A stretch of 64,000 nucleotides of DNA from JANXQG01 sp963709175 (GTDB lineage Bacteria; Planctomycetota; Planctomycetia; Pirellulales; Thermoguttaceae): NCBI GenBank assembly GCA_963709175.1, contig CAVPVK010000015.1, positions 310,001 through 374,000 of the forward strand, given 5' to 3'. A model generated the notes under the pieces. It saw only the letters and a program-made list of their open reading frames with translations. It did not search any database and was not told where the DNA came from. The position numbers and the translations under genes are program-made. This document shows, piece after piece, positions 1 to 9,494 of the stretch; the first letter of the stretch is position 1, and every line of letters starts with the position of its first letter.

Positions 1-1795
1 GATCGAGATCGGCGTCCGACTGAGCGTCAACCGGTCCCTTCGCCTTGTGGCCGCCGATCAAATCTCCCACTTCCAACTCCTGTTCCACGCGGGACCTTTC
101 TCGATTCACCTTCTCTTGCAACTGCATGTAATACTTGTTGATCATGATCGGGTCTTGCTTCTGCTGGTAGCACTGCAACAAACGCTTGTCGATTTCGTCG
201 CTGTTGGGCCGCAGTTTCTCGGCTTCTTCAAAGTCCTTGATGGCCGCATCCACCTGGCGGTTATTGAAGAAAAGAACGGCCCGATTGAAATAGGCCCTGA
301 CCATCCGGGGATCCTCACGGATGGCCGCGTTGAAGTCGGTAAGGGCCTTTTCCGGAAGGCTCTGGTTGGCCAGCCCGCGCGTTAGATAGGCCCGGGCCAG
401 GTGAGGGCTGGTCTCGATCGCCCGCGTGGAGTCATCAATGCAGTTCTGCCGGTATTCGCTCGCCTTTGCCAAATGGGAATTCAGGTCGATCCGGTTGGCC
501 GCCTTCTTCGCTGCAAGCAATTCCGCCACCGCCATCTGCCAGCGAACCTGGGCACGTCCCAAGTACGCCTTGGCGCACTTTCGATCCAGTTTTACGGCCA
601 GCGTGAAGTCGTCGATGGCCTTGGGGTAGTCTCCACTCATCGCGTAAATAAAGCCGCGGCCGCTATAGGCTTCCGCCCGGGAACTGTCGGTGTGAATGGC
701 CCTTTCACAGTCGTACATGGCGCCCGCGCTGTCTCCTCCGACCGACCGGGCGACAGCGCGGCCCAACATGGCACTAATCAAGTAGGGATCGAGTACAAGG
801 GCCTGCCCGTACTCGGTCAATGCCTTGGGCGTCGCCCCCAGGGCATGGTAGATGGCCCCGCGCGATTCGTGGGACTGGCCGCGCAGCGTGCGAAGCCGCC
901 GCATAGCATCGGCATCACCATGGAACTTCTTGGCCAATTCCAGGGCAGCGTGGCAGTCGTCCGCCGCCTGCCCACACTCCTGCACTTCGGCCACCGTCCG
1001 CATCAGCGAAGACTTTTCGACCCGGGCCTTGGCGCGAACCACGTAGGCCTCGAGCAGGCCCTTGTCCAGGCCGATGGCCGCATCGCAATCGGCGAGGGCT
1101 TCGTCCAAGTTGCCTTGCTCGAACTTGCCGCGCGCGCGGATGACGCGGGCATCGGCCAAATGGGGATCGGCCTTCAACAAGGCGTCGCAGTCGGCCACCG
1201 CGCGGGAGTAATCGCCCGTGTCCAAGCAGATCGCCGCACGCTGCAACCTTGGCGCTAACGGCTGCGAGTCCAGTTCAACGGCCCGATCGAAGTCCCTCTG
1301 GGCTTTATCGAGGATCTGGGCGGCCTCGTCGGGCTTGCCCACGGCCTTGGCCATGGAATAGTAGATCGCGCCACGGGCGGCCAGGGCATCGGCCTGCGGG
1401 TTGCCGGCCTCCACGGCCTTGGTGAGGTCTTCGAGGGCCTTGTCGGTTTCTCCCAAGCCCTTTTCCGCCAGCCCGCGCGTGACATAGGCCGGAACCAGCT
1501 TGCCATCGATGCGGAGGGCCTCATTGCAGTCGGCGACGGCCTTGTCGAACTGCTTCATCTTCAGCAAGACGGCAGCGCGGCGCTGGCGAGCCTGGGCCGA
1601 ATCGTTCTGGGCGTCCACCGCGCCAGTGAAGGCGGCCAGGGCCGGTTCGAGATTCCCGGCCGCCAGTGCCTTATCGCCGTCGTCCATCAACTCGGCGGCC
1701 GATTTGGCGGGACCCGTCGATGCCGTCGGCGTGCCGCTGCAGCCCGCCAGCCCTAGCAACAGAATGGCCAGCGACCAGGTTCGTGGAAGATTCAT
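1..1795 (-). CDS. TPR-repeat lipoprotein, C-terminus outside window
   Basis: Minus-strand frame open from an ATG at 1795 to the window edge (598 codons, no stop), so the C-terminus is missing. The N-terminus is a lipoprotein signal: MNLPRT, a hydrophobic run, then LLGLAGCSG with the lipobox cysteine at residue 19. The rest is helical tetratricopeptide repeats with the usual small-residue spacing, for example ALAAFTGAVDAQNDSAQARQ and KAIDDFTLAVKLDRKCAKAY, at least ten units. TPR arrays bind other proteins; the lipid anchor would place this one on a membrane facing the periplasm. The partner is not visible. The gene follows the dehydrogenase on the same strand after 189 bp of GA-rich spacer, so co-transcription is possible. 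No clear ribosome binding site precedes the ATG. Confidence 0.85.
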   Translation of the reverse strand, partial: MNLPRTWSLAILLLGLAGCSGTPTASTGPAKSAAELMDDGDKALAAGNLEPALAAFTGAVDAQNDSAQARQRRAAVLLKMKQFDKAVADCNEALRIDGKLVPAYVTRGLAEKGLGETDKALEDLTKAVEAGNPQADALAARGAIYYSMAKAVGKPDEAAQILDKAQRDFDRAVELDSQPLAPRLQRAAICLDTGDYSRAVADCDALLKADPHLADARVIRARGKFEQGNLDEALADCDAAIGLDKGLLEAYVVRAKARVEKSSLMRTVAEVQECGQAADDCHAALELAKKFHGDADAMRRLRTLRGQSHESRGAIYHALGATPKALTEYGQALVLDPYLISAMLGRAVARSVGGDSAGAMYDCERAIHTDSSRAEAYSGRGFIYAMSGDYPKAIDDFTLAVKLDRKCAKAYLGRAQVRWQMAVAELLAAKKAANRIDLNSHLAKASEYRQNCIDDSTRAIETSPHLARAYLTRGLANQSLPEKALTDFNAAIREDPRMVRAYFNRAVLFFNNRQVDAAIKDFEEAEKLRPNSDEIDKRLLQCYQQKQDPIMINKYYMQLQEKVNRERSRVEQELEVGDLIGGHKAKGPVDAQSDADLD

Positions 1796-1984
1796 CGTCG
1801 TTTCTGCCGATCCCAAGTCCGAAAAGAGCCGTCCCAAACCACTTCATTATAACTCCACGCGGCCTCGGTTTGCCATTGGTTAAGAGGGAGGAAAGAGAAG
1901 AGGAGGGGAGAAGGGTGAGTGGAGCAGGGAGACAGATGAGGGAAGAGCCATTGGAGCTTGCCTTCGCCGCTCCCCCTTCACCGG

Positions 1985-3019
1985 TCACCTCTCTCCCCTC
2001 GTTTCCTCATTATTCTCCTCTTCTTCCCCCTCCACCTCTTCCCACAGTGGGTATCCGCCGCCGCGAACGGGGAAGCCCAACCGCTTGTCGACCAGGAAGT
2101 TAATCAGCGGCCTTCCCTGTTTCCAGCGAACTAGATTGCGGCAGAACAGATCGGTGATCTTGTCGTTTCGCCAAGCCGCCTGGCCGCCCACGTGCGGCGT
2201 GATGATGACCTGGGGAAGATCCCAGAGCCTGCTCGAATCGGGCAGCGGCTCTTGCTCGGTCACGTCCATTACCGCCCCGGCCAAATGCCCCTCCGTCAGC
2301 GCCGCTACCAAATCGCCCTCTACCACCAACGGACCGCGGGCCACGTTCACCAGCACGGCCCCCCGCTTCATTTTTCGAATCATTGCGGCGTCGATCATGC
2401 TCCGCGTGGCCGAGTTCAGCGGCACGCTGAGAACGAGAAAATCGGCCAGCCCCAACAACTCGTCGAGCCGATCGACGGGCCAGAGCGACTCGACGGCGTC
2501 GGGCTTATCGAAGGGGAACATGTCGACGGCGAGGATTCGCGTCTCGAAGGGCCGCAGCAAGCGGGCCAACCGCCGCCCTACCCCGCCCAGGCCGACGATG
2601 CCAACCGTGGCCCGCGTGAGGTCGCGGGTCGGCCGGCGAACGAATTCCTTCTTCTGTTGAGCGCGGAAAAAAGTCGGCAGGCTGCGGGTCCAGGCAGTCA
2701 CCAGAGCGATCGTGTGCTCGGCGACCTGGTCGGCCAGGGCTCCCGAGGCGCTAGTGACCAGGATGTCGGAATCGATCACCGCAGGCACGAGGCAGTGGTC
2801 CATGCCGGCCGCCGATGACTGGATCCACCGCAACCGCCCCTGGCGAACCACGCGGTCCCAATCGATAGGCACCTTGGCATGCCCGCAGAAAACATCGGCG
2901 GAGAAGATTTCGCGGGCGATTTCCTCCTGGGAGGCATCGACGATCTCTGCCCCGGGCATGACGGCGGCGATTTTCTCGAGGTGATAAGGCTTGGTGACGT
3001 AGCAAAGGACAATGCGCAT
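1985..3019 (-). CDS. D-2-hydroxyacid dehydrogenase family protein
   Basis: NAD(P)-dependent oxidoreductase of the D-isomer 2-hydroxyacid dehydrogenase family, cytosolic, 344 residues from the ATG at 3019 (MRIVLCYVTKPYHLEKIAAV). A longer frame starts at 3085, but homologues begin near MRIVL. The Rossmann motif is VGIVGLGGVGRRLA. The substrate-binding Arg lies in VNVARGPLV, the catalytic Glu in VTEQEPLPD and the catalytic His in ITPHVGG, so the active site looks complete. The native substrate (glycerate, hydroxypyruvate or another 2-oxoacid) cannot be told from sequence. After KRLGF, where relatives usually stop, there is an acidic tail of about 28 residues (EEVEGEEEENNEETRGER) encoded by GA-rich DNA. 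It probably arose by stop-codon loss into low-complexity spacer. Confidence 0.88.
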   Translation of the reverse strand: MRIVLCYVTKPYHLEKIAAVMPGAEIVDASQEEIAREIFSADVFCGHAKVPIDWDRVVRQGRLRWIQSSAAGMDHCLVPAVIDSDILVTSASGALADQVAEHTIALVTAWTRSLPTFFRAQQKKEFVRRPTRDLTRATVGIVGLGGVGRRLARLLRPFETRILAVDMFPFDKPDAVESLWPVDRLDELLGLADFLVLSVPLNSATRSMIDAAMIRKMKRGAVLVNVARGPLVVEGDLVAALTEGHLAGAVMDVTEQEPLPDSSRLWDLPQVIITPHVGGQAAWRNDKITDLFCRNLVRWKQGRPLINFLVDKRLGFPVRGGGYPLWEEVEGEEEENNEETRGER

Positions 3020-3293
3020 GGGACAGTTCCGGCGGAGGGAAATCCCCAATTGTCGGAGTTTCCAGAACGGCGGCAAGGGCGGCACGGCCCTTCGTAGAAC
3101 GGAATCAGCAAAATTTTCCCACCTCTAGCAAGTCTGCAAGAAAGCGGCTACAATGGACCGTATCTGGAGTGGTCGGATTATATTATATAGTGTCGTCCCA
3201 CCTGCGATCCGGCGGCCCAACTTGCCACAATACCGGTCGGTTTCCACACAACTTCCAGCCCCGCCCTGCCCTCTTAATCAACTCCCCGGCGTG

Positions 3294-3309
3294 AAGGAGG
3301 CATCCCCTG
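3294..3309 (+). promoter_or_regulatory. Strong Shine-Dalgarno before a possible CTG start
   Basis: AAGGAGG at 3294-3300 lies six bases before CTG at 3307. That CTG is in frame with the DoxX-like gene and adds 13 residues (LNTNKFTIGACTV) that complete its first membrane helix. The GTG at 3346 and ATG at 3349 have no such site. The true start may therefore be the rare CTG at 3307. Confidence 0.5.
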
Positions 3310-3345
3310 AATACCAATAAATTTACCATCGGCGCATGTACGGTC

Positions 3346-4758
3346 GTGATGCTGGTCGCCTTGCGAATAGCATTGGGCTGGCATTTTCTCTACGAAGGTA
3401 TTTGGAAGATCCGCAATGCCGACGCATTTGTGGGCGAGACGGAAGGGTTCTTGTCTGCCGCTCGTGGACCTGCCGCCGGCCTGTTCCACCGCATGCTCCC
3501 GGATTTTGACGGCCATCAGCGGTTGGAGGCGGATCTGCCGGATTTGAGCAAAGGACCGAGTCTCGACGCGACCAAGTCCTGCAATCGAGCCAAGTCCTGG
3601 GAAAAGCTGCAGGAACAATTTGTCGTTTTTTACCGTCCCCTTGACGACAAGGACGGGTCGGGAAAGCTCTACGAGCAGTTCAAGGCGGCCGCCCAAAAGG
3701 TCTATGACCGGCACGTAAGTGGCTTGAACGACTTCGTCAAGGAAAACGGCCAGAAGATCAAGGCCCATTTCGAATCGCTCCAGCGCTATAAAGAGGGGCG
3801 CAAGACCGATCCTCGCACCTCATTTCAGACGCAACGCCGTTGGGATGAGATGCAGGACCTTCGCAAAGAGGCCAAGGGCTGGATTTCCGACTTGGACGCT
3901 CGGGAGGCCGCGTTGAAGGCGGACTTGCTCGACCTGATCCGTGAAGATCGGAAGGCCGAATTAGTCGCCGTATCGAACGCCGGGAAATCGGATTCGACCG
4001 CAAAACCTCCGTCGCAGCCGGAACCAGCGGCGGCAAAGCCTTCTTCCACGAAACCGGCGGATCTTGAGACGCCCGCAGCCGGCAACACCAAGACCTCCGC
4101 AAAAGTAAAACCGGGCGACAAGCCGGCCGATCCGCCCAAGGATCTCTCTCCCGCCAAGGCCGCGCCGAAAGCTGCTGCCAAGGCAAAAGAACTCGACGAC
4201 GCGGGCAGTGAGGAATCTAGCGATAAAGGAGAAAAGCCGGCATCGCCTGCGGCCAAGCCCGCCGACGAGCGGGAAACGCTCAGGGTCGAACTCAACGCCC
4301 CCCCGCGAATAACCATTTCCCAGCCGATCGAAACCATCAATTTCAGCCCCTTGGCCAAGGACCGCCCGGCGGCCGGGCCGTTTGTCCATGACCCGAATTT
4401 CTTCAATTGGAGCCGCATCGAGCAATTGGCTTTCCTCCTCACCTGGTCGCTCGCGGCCATCGGGCTGTGCCTGATGCTCGGCCTGTTCACCCGCCCGGCC
4501 GCACTGGGGGGTGCATGCTTCATGCTCTTCGTGGTCCTCAGCCAGCCGGCGTATCCGGGCGTGTATCCGGTCGATCCGCCGCAAATGGGCCATGCCTTGC
4601 TGGTCAATAAGGACTTCATTGAAATGATCGCCTTGCTGGTGATCGCTTCCTCTTCGCTGGGGCGATGGACCGGAATGGACTTTTTCATCCACAACTTCTT
4701 GATCAAACCGTTCTGCGGCAACTGCTGCCGGTCCAATTGCGAAGGAGGAAAAGCATGA
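3346..4758 (+). CDS. DoxX-like membrane protein with large hydrophilic insert
   Basis: 470 residues from GTG 3346; a well-placed ribosome binding site suggests a start at CTG 3307 instead. The first helix carries the DoxX signature ALRIALGWHFLYEGIWKI. The remaining DoxX helices are at the C-terminus (QLAFLLTWSLAAIGLCLMLG, ALGGACFMLFVVLSQPA, FIEMIALLVIASSSLGRW). Between them sit about 300 hydrophilic residues, first charged and helical, then rich in Ala, Pro, Lys and Ser (roughly residues 200-310), with no membrane segment. DoxX proteins are inner-membrane proteins tied to quinone-linked oxidation in some systems. The stop overlaps the next start (ATGA), so it is translationally coupled to the Gfo/Idh/MocA enzyme and may serve as its membrane or electron-transfer partner; that role is inference. 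Confidence 0.8.
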   Translation: MMLVALRIALGWHFLYEGIWKIRNADAFVGETEGFLSAARGPAAGLFHRMLPDFDGHQRLEADLPDLSKGPSLDATKSCNRAKSWEKLQEQFVVFYRPLDDKDGSGKLYEQFKAAAQKVYDRHVSGLNDFVKENGQKIKAHFESLQRYKEGRKTDPRTSFQTQRRWDEMQDLRKEAKGWISDLDAREAALKADLLDLIREDRKAELVAVSNAGKSDSTAKPPSQPEPAAAKPSSTKPADLETPAAGNTKTSAKVKPGDKPADPPKDLSPAKAAPKAAAKAKELDDAGSEESSDKGEKPASPAAKPADERETLRVELNAPPRITISQPIETINFSPLAKDRPAAGPFVHDPNFFNWSRIEQLAFLLTWSLAAIGLCLMLGLFTRPAALGGACFMLFVVLSQPAYPGVYPVDPPQMGHALLVNKDFIEMIALLVIASSSLGRWTGMDFFIHNFLIKPFCGNCCRSNCEGGKA

Positions 4759-6470
4759 GCAACCCCCAGGATGTTACTCGTCGCGACTTTATCAAGACCG
4801 GTGTGGCGGCTACCGCTGTGGCCGGCGTCGGGCTGGGTGGATTCTACTTCGGGTATAACACGGCTATTGGTTCGCCTGTCCGCGTGGGTGTGATCGGGAC
4901 CGGTGACGAAGGCAGCGTGCTGATCGGGGCCTTGAAGCCGGAGTTCATCGAGGTCAAGGCGATCGCCGACATCCGCCCCTTCAACCAATTCCGCGCCTTC
5001 CATGGCGACTGGACGAACAAGGGCGGCAAGCCCTCGCTGCTGCCGGTTCGCTCGGGTTTGATGTCGATCTATGGCTGGAAAACCGAAGACGAGGCCCGGC
5101 AACACGTGCAGGTCTACGGCCCCTACCAGGATCTGCTGGACAACGCCAAGAAGGACGGCATCGAGGCGATCATCATCGCTACGCCGCTGCACCTGCACGC
5201 CCCCATCGCGCTTGCCGCCATGGAAAAGGGCCTGCACGTGATCACCGAGAAGCTCATGGCGCAGACGGTCGAACAATGCAAGCAGATGACGCGCAAGGCC
5301 GACGAAAAAGGGCTCTACCTGGCGATCGGTCACCAGCGGCACTACAACGTCAAGTATTGGCAGGCCAAAGATTGGATCCAACGCGGCGTGCTGGGCGACG
5401 TCCATTCCATCCGGGCACAATGGCATCGCGGCAACCTGCCGCCCCCCTCGAACGACTCGTGGAAAATGCCCCTGCCTCCCGGCGCAAAACCTTGGGACGA
5501 CATGCCCGTTTCGCTGGAAAAGGAACTTGCGGTTGCCCGCAAGGCCCTGGACCAGTCCTACGGCAGCGAGACGGAAGGGTGGATCAAAGTGCTGGGCCAA
5601 CTCGATGCCCAGATCGACGACGCCCTGCTAGTGGCAAAAGACAAATCGAAAAACAAGATCGATTTGAAATCTGCCGGCTACAAGGGGAAGTCGGTCTACG
5701 ACGCCAACGGCAATAGCGTCTACGATTGCACGCCGCTGGAGGAGCTCATCCGCTGGAGGCTGTGGGACCACACCGGAGCGGGCATGATGGCCGAACTGGG
5801 CAGCCACCAGCTTGATGCGGCGAGCATTTTCGTCTCGGCACTCTACCCGGAAGGGCATCCGCACCCGCATCCCCTGCGGGTCGTGGCCGCCGCCAACCGC
5901 CCCATCTTTGGCTTCGATCGCGATATCGAAGACCACGTCTGCTGCGTCATCGAGTTCCCCCTGCCCGACTATGACGCCAAAGACCCAAAGCGGAATCGCA
6001 AGAAGATTTCAGTGCAATACGCCTCGATCAACGGCAATGGCTACTTGAACTACGGCGAGTTGGTCTACGGCACCAAGGGCACGCTCGCCTTGGAAAAGGA
6101 GCAAGACCTCAAGCTTTTGACCGGCAGCGGCGACGAGGGCGAGGGGGAAACGGCCGTCAAAATCACCGGGGGCGGGACCGGCCCGTCGTTGGATACCCAG
6201 TCGAGCGGACCCGTGCGGAAAGGCGGCGGCGAGGGCGGCGGTCCGCCAGTTAGCCGCGGCTACGCCGAAGAACTGGAGCACTGGGCCTGGTGCATCCGCC
6301 ATCCCGCTAAGGAAAACCAGCCCCGTTGCGGACCGCGGGTGGCCATGGCCGACGCGATCATCGCCCTGACGACCAATCTCGCCGTGCGTTCGGGGCAACC
6401 GGTCCATTTCCGCCCCGAGTGGTTCGAGGCGGAAAAAGACGACACGCCGGAAAAAGACTTGAAGACTTAG
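4755..6470 (+). CDS. Gfo/Idh/MocA family oxidoreductase, Tat-exported
   Basis: 571 residues from the ATG at 4755, overlapping the upstream stop by four bases. The N-terminus is a Tat signal: TRRDFIKTGVAATAVAGVGL. A Rossmann fold follows (VRVGVIGTGDEGSVLIGAL), then the dehydrogenase core with IIIATPLHLHAP, ITEKLMAQTVEQ (the canonical EKP reads EKL), AIGHQRHYN and the catalytic-type His in ELGSHQLDAASIF. These enzymes oxidise or reduce sugar hydroxyls with a tightly bound NAD(P). Tat export fits a prefolded cofactor-bearing periplasmic enzyme. The core is interrupted around residues 240-320 by extra helical sequence, making it longer than the 350-450 residues usual for the family. The substrate is not predictable. 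Confidence 0.88.
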   Translation: MSNPQDVTRRDFIKTGVAATAVAGVGLGGFYFGYNTAIGSPVRVGVIGTGDEGSVLIGALKPEFIEVKAIADIRPFNQFRAFHGDWTNKGGKPSLLPVRSGLMSIYGWKTEDEARQHVQVYGPYQDLLDNAKKDGIEAIIIATPLHLHAPIALAAMEKGLHVITEKLMAQTVEQCKQMTRKADEKGLYLAIGHQRHYNVKYWQAKDWIQRGVLGDVHSIRAQWHRGNLPPPSNDSWKMPLPPGAKPWDDMPVSLEKELAVARKALDQSYGSETEGWIKVLGQLDAQIDDALLVAKDKSKNKIDLKSAGYKGKSVYDANGNSVYDCTPLEELIRWRLWDHTGAGMMAELGSHQLDAASIFVSALYPEGHPHPHPLRVVAAANRPIFGFDRDIEDHVCCVIEFPLPDYDAKDPKRNRKKISVQYASINGNGYLNYGELVYGTKGTLALEKEQDLKLLTGSGDEGEGETAVKITGGGTGPSLDTQSSGPVRKGGGEGGGPPVSRGYAEELEHWAWCIRHPAKENQPRCGPRVAMADAIIALTTNLAVRSGQPVHFRPEWFEAEKDDTPEKDLKT

Positions 6471-6481
6471 GAGAACCGTCG

Positions 6482-8091
6482 ATGTACCTGCATGCCAGTG
6501 ACAAGGCCTGCGGCGTGGGAAATTTCCACAGTGCCGTCGGCAGCAAGCTGATCCGCCGTGAAATGGCAACCAAGGCCCTGAAGGCGGGACTTACTCCGCG
6601 CCATGGCCTGGGCCCGTTGGGCTTCAAGTACACGAAGCCGCAGGGAGGTCCGCTGGCCGTCGGCGTGCTTGGCGCCGGCCGACAGGGCCAGCGCTTGCTG
6701 GCGGCCATCGATCCTGCCTATATTACCGTGCGCTCCATTTCCGATCTCCGCAACTCGTGCCGAGATCGCGCAATCGAGGTCCTGATGGGCGTCTACAAAG
6801 ATCGGAAATGGTCCACGGGCGACGACGTGCGGAAAGACATCCACGTCTACCCGGGCTATGAAGAGCTGCTGGCGACGGCCAAGGCGGACGGGCTGGAGGC
6901 GGTGATCATCGCCCTGCCCTCGCACTTGCACGCCGCGGCCACTCTGGCGGCGCTCGATGCGGGCCTGCATGTCTTCGTCGAACCGCCCATAGCGCTCACC
7001 GTGGCCGATGCCAAAAAAGTGGCGGTCAAGGCGGCCGACAAGAAGCTGTGCCTGGCCGTGGGCCAGCAGCGGCGCTACAACTGGCTTTACGACAATGCCC
7101 TGGAGATGGTCCGTCACGACCTCCTGGACCAGGTACACTACCTCCGTTCACAGTGGCACCTCGCCAGGCCAGAAAAGCAGGCGGAAAAAGGGGAAACGGC
7201 CAAGAAGGACGACAAGAATAAGGCGTCCAAGAGCGCCAAGGCGCCAGTCAGGCACCCGCTGACATTGCCATCAACTGGTGGCAGGACGTGCCCGCCGGTG
7301 AAGCCGGGCAGAAGTTCCCGGGCTACGAGAGCCCCGCAGAATTGATCAACTGGCAGCTTTACGAGAAATTCAGCGGCGGCCTGTTGGCCGAGTTGGGCAG
7401 CCAACTGTTCGACACGGCCGCGGCCATCGTCGCCGCCAACCCCCACCGTGATCCGCAGCGGCCCTATCCGCTGAGCGTAACAGGCACCGGCAGCCAGATC
7501 CTTCGTAATGCGGCGGGCGACATCGACGATCACGTCCACTGCATCTTTGAATATGCCATCGACGGCTATGTCGAGGCCCGCGAGGTCCCGCCCAAGGCCC
7601 GCAAGAAGATCGCCTTGCAATTTGATTTCGTCATCGGCAATGAATTTGACGGTTACGGCGAAACGGTGCTGGGCCGCAAGGGTTCGCTGGTGCTGGAGGA
7701 TGAACGGAAAGCGATGCTCTTCCACACGTCGGACGTGGACAAGCCCCTCCGCGTGACATTGAAGAAGAATGCGAAGCCGTCCGACCCGCCGGTGATCGAG
7801 GTGCCCAAGGACGGCAAGGGCGACGAGGAGTCCGAGGCCTTTGGGCGGCTTGTGCTGGTTGGGGCCGACCAGGGCTTCGCCGCCGAGTTGCAACATTGGG
7901 CATTCTGCTGCAAGCCGGCCGGAGACAGCAAAGCGGACTACGACCTGAAGCCCCGTTGCGATGCCACGGCCGGCCTGTACGCCACGGTGCTCACGGTGGC
8001 CGCCAGCAAGGCCGTGCGGTTGGAGAAAAGGGTCGATTTCGAGAAGGAATGGTTCGACGTGAAAAGCGAGAAAACGCCAGACAGCCTATAG
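6482..8091 (+). CDS. Second Gfo/Idh/MocA oxidoreductase, frameshifted near 7241
   Basis: Starts at the ATG at 6482 with AGGAGA upstream, 11 bases after the previous stop. The first part (Rossmann motif VGVLGAGRQGQRLLAAI, IIALPSHLHAA, FVEPPIALTV, AVGQQRRYN) is read in one frame to about 7240. The rest (IAINWWQDV, FPGYESPAELINWQLYEKF, LLAELGSQLFDTAAAIV) continues in another frame to the stop at 8091. Removing one GC from the GGCGCC at 7240-7245 restores one frame of about 535 codons. It is paralogous to the preceding gene but lacks an obvious Tat leader, and GSHQLD has become GSQLFD, losing the His usually implicated in catalysis. It could be a catalytically altered partner of its neighbour, or a pseudogene if the frameshift is real. 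Confidence 0.8.
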
Positions 8092-8138
8092 CAAGTCCGA
8101 CATCCGAATATTGATCCCGCGCTAGTCGCAAGGAGCCG

Positions 8139-8981
8139 ATGATGTGGCCTTTGGGAGTCTTTGCCAGCATCGACGCCGGTTTTGGCGTCCATCTCGAGGT
8201 GGCCCACGAGTTGGGCGTGCCGACCATCCAGCTTCACGCCCCCCACGCCGCCAGCCGCACGCCCCAGAGGGCACGTGAGTTCCTGGAGCGAGTGACCAAG
8301 CTGGGCATGAAAATCACCGTCGTCTTTGGCGGTTTTGAAGGCGAGAGCTATGCCGACATCCCCACGGTGAAACGGACCGTGGGGCTGGTCCCGCCGGAGA
8401 CCCGCGCGGCGCGGCTTGCCGAAATGAAGCAAATCGCCGACTTCGCGCGTCTGCTGGGCGTTGACGCCGTGGGCTTGCATTTGGGCTTCGTCCCCCACGA
8501 GGCCGCGGACCCGGTCTACGGCCAGGCGGTGGCCGTGGTCCGCGATCTTTGCAGTCACTGCAACGGGCTGGGGCAGCGGGTCCACCTGGAGACCGGCCAG
8601 GAGTCGGCCGATACCCTGTTGAGATTCTTGTCCGATACGGGCTGCGGTAATCTGTTCGTGAACTTCGACCCGGCGAACATGATTCTCTATGGTTCCGGCG
8701 ATCCGATCGAGGCATTACAGAAGGTCGGCCGCCACGTGCGGAGCGTGCATTGCAAGGACGGCCGCTGGGCCGCCCGGCCGGGTGAGGAATGGGGCGCCGA
8801 GACGCCCTTGGGCCAGGGCGACGTGGGCATGGAACAGTTCCTCCGTACGCTCAAGCAGATCGGCTACGACGGCCCCTTGACGATCGAGCGCGAGATTCCC
8901 CAGGACCCCGCGCGGCAAAAAGAAGAGATCGGCGCGGGAATGCGACTGCTGGAAGAGTTGAAGGGGAAGATATTCAAGTAG
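8139..8981 (+). CDS. Sugar phosphate isomerase/epimerase (TIM barrel)
   Basis: 280 residues with AP-endonuclease-2-type TIM-barrel sequence: DAVGLHLGFVPH, RVHLETGQES, LFVNFDPANMILYGSGDP, HVRSVHCKDGRW, TPLGQGDVGMEQFL and LTIEREI. The ordered Glu, Asp, His and Glu residues match the metal ligands of xylose-isomerase-like epimerases. AAGGAG at 8130-8135 favours the second of two adjacent ATGs (8142). It lies 47 bp after the second Gfo/Idh/MocA gene on the same strand. Such isomerases often accompany these oxidoreductases in planctomycete sugar clusters, acting on keto-sugar intermediates; the exact sugar is unknown. Confidence 0.85.
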   Translation: MMWPLGVFASIDAGFGVHLEVAHELGVPTIQLHAPHAASRTPQRAREFLERVTKLGMKITVVFGGFEGESYADIPTVKRTVGLVPPETRAARLAEMKQIADFARLLGVDAVGLHLGFVPHEAADPVYGQAVAVVRDLCSHCNGLGQRVHLETGQESADTLLRFLSDTGCGNLFVNFDPANMILYGSGDPIEALQKVGRHVRSVHCKDGRWAARPGEEWGAETPLGQGDVGMEQFLRTLKQIGYDGPLTIEREIPQDPARQKEEIGAGMRLLEELKGKIFK

Positions 8982-9089
8982 GTCCGAAGAGGATCTTAAT
9001 GGACGGACGTGACGGCCCCGCCTACAATCTCGATGGAGGCAACTCATGTGCACCGTTACGCCATTTACTTCCCTTTCGGCAAGAGGGAA

Positions 9090-9494
9090 CTACCGCAGAA
9101 AAAGGCTATACGTCAGCACCGCCAACACGAAACCGGTAAAGAGCGAGTACTTCCAGTTGCGTTCCACCAAGGCGAAGAACGCCAGTGACGCAGCGACGCG
9201 CAAGTAGGGCGTCAAGAGCAGCGCGGCGATTCCCAGCCCGACCAGGAGCCGCGGGCGAAAGTCGTTGCCGATGCCGCGAAGTTCCGCCGCCACGAACTCG
9301 AAGAGGTTCAGCCTGACGATCTTGAACTTGACGCCCACCTGGCCCGTCTTGATCCAATGCCATATCAGGCCGGCGACGAGCAAGGCGACACTTACCAGCA
9401 CGCCGCCCAAGAGCACGTAGCCGATCACGGTATCCATCAAGACCGCGCGGCTTTCGGCAGCGTTGGTGGTTGGCGAAGGTTCGGTTTGGCTCAT
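9090..9494 (-). CDS. DUF1634-type small membrane protein
   Basis: 134 residues with three to four hydrophobic segments (VIGYVLLGGVLVSVALLVAGLI, then LLVGLGIAALLLTPYLRVA and FTGFVLAVLTYSLFL). The pattern TPYLRVAASLAFFALVERNWKYSLFT is that of the DUF1634 family. Its start overlaps the stop of the TauE/SafE permease by four bases, and DUF1634 genes commonly sit directly after such permeases. It is probably an accessory subunit of that anion exporter in the inner membrane. No catalytic residues are apparent. Confidence 0.85.
   Translation of the reverse strand: MSQTEPSPTTNAAESRAVLMDTVIGYVLLGGVLVSVALLVAGLIWHWIKTGQVGVKFKIVRLNLFEFVAAELRGIGNDFRPRLLVGLGIAALLLTPYLRVAASLAFFALVERNWKYSLFTGFVLAVLTYSLFLR

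Noticed and set aside
401..1258. Long plus-strand frame opposite the TPR gene
   Set aside because: Antisense shadow. The minus strand gives regular TPR units and a lipobox across the same DNA.
3825..5600. 591-codon minus-strand frame
   Set aside because: Shadow of the DoxX-like and Gfo/Idh/MocA genes; its translation has no domain-like pattern, while the plus frames carry clear family motifs.
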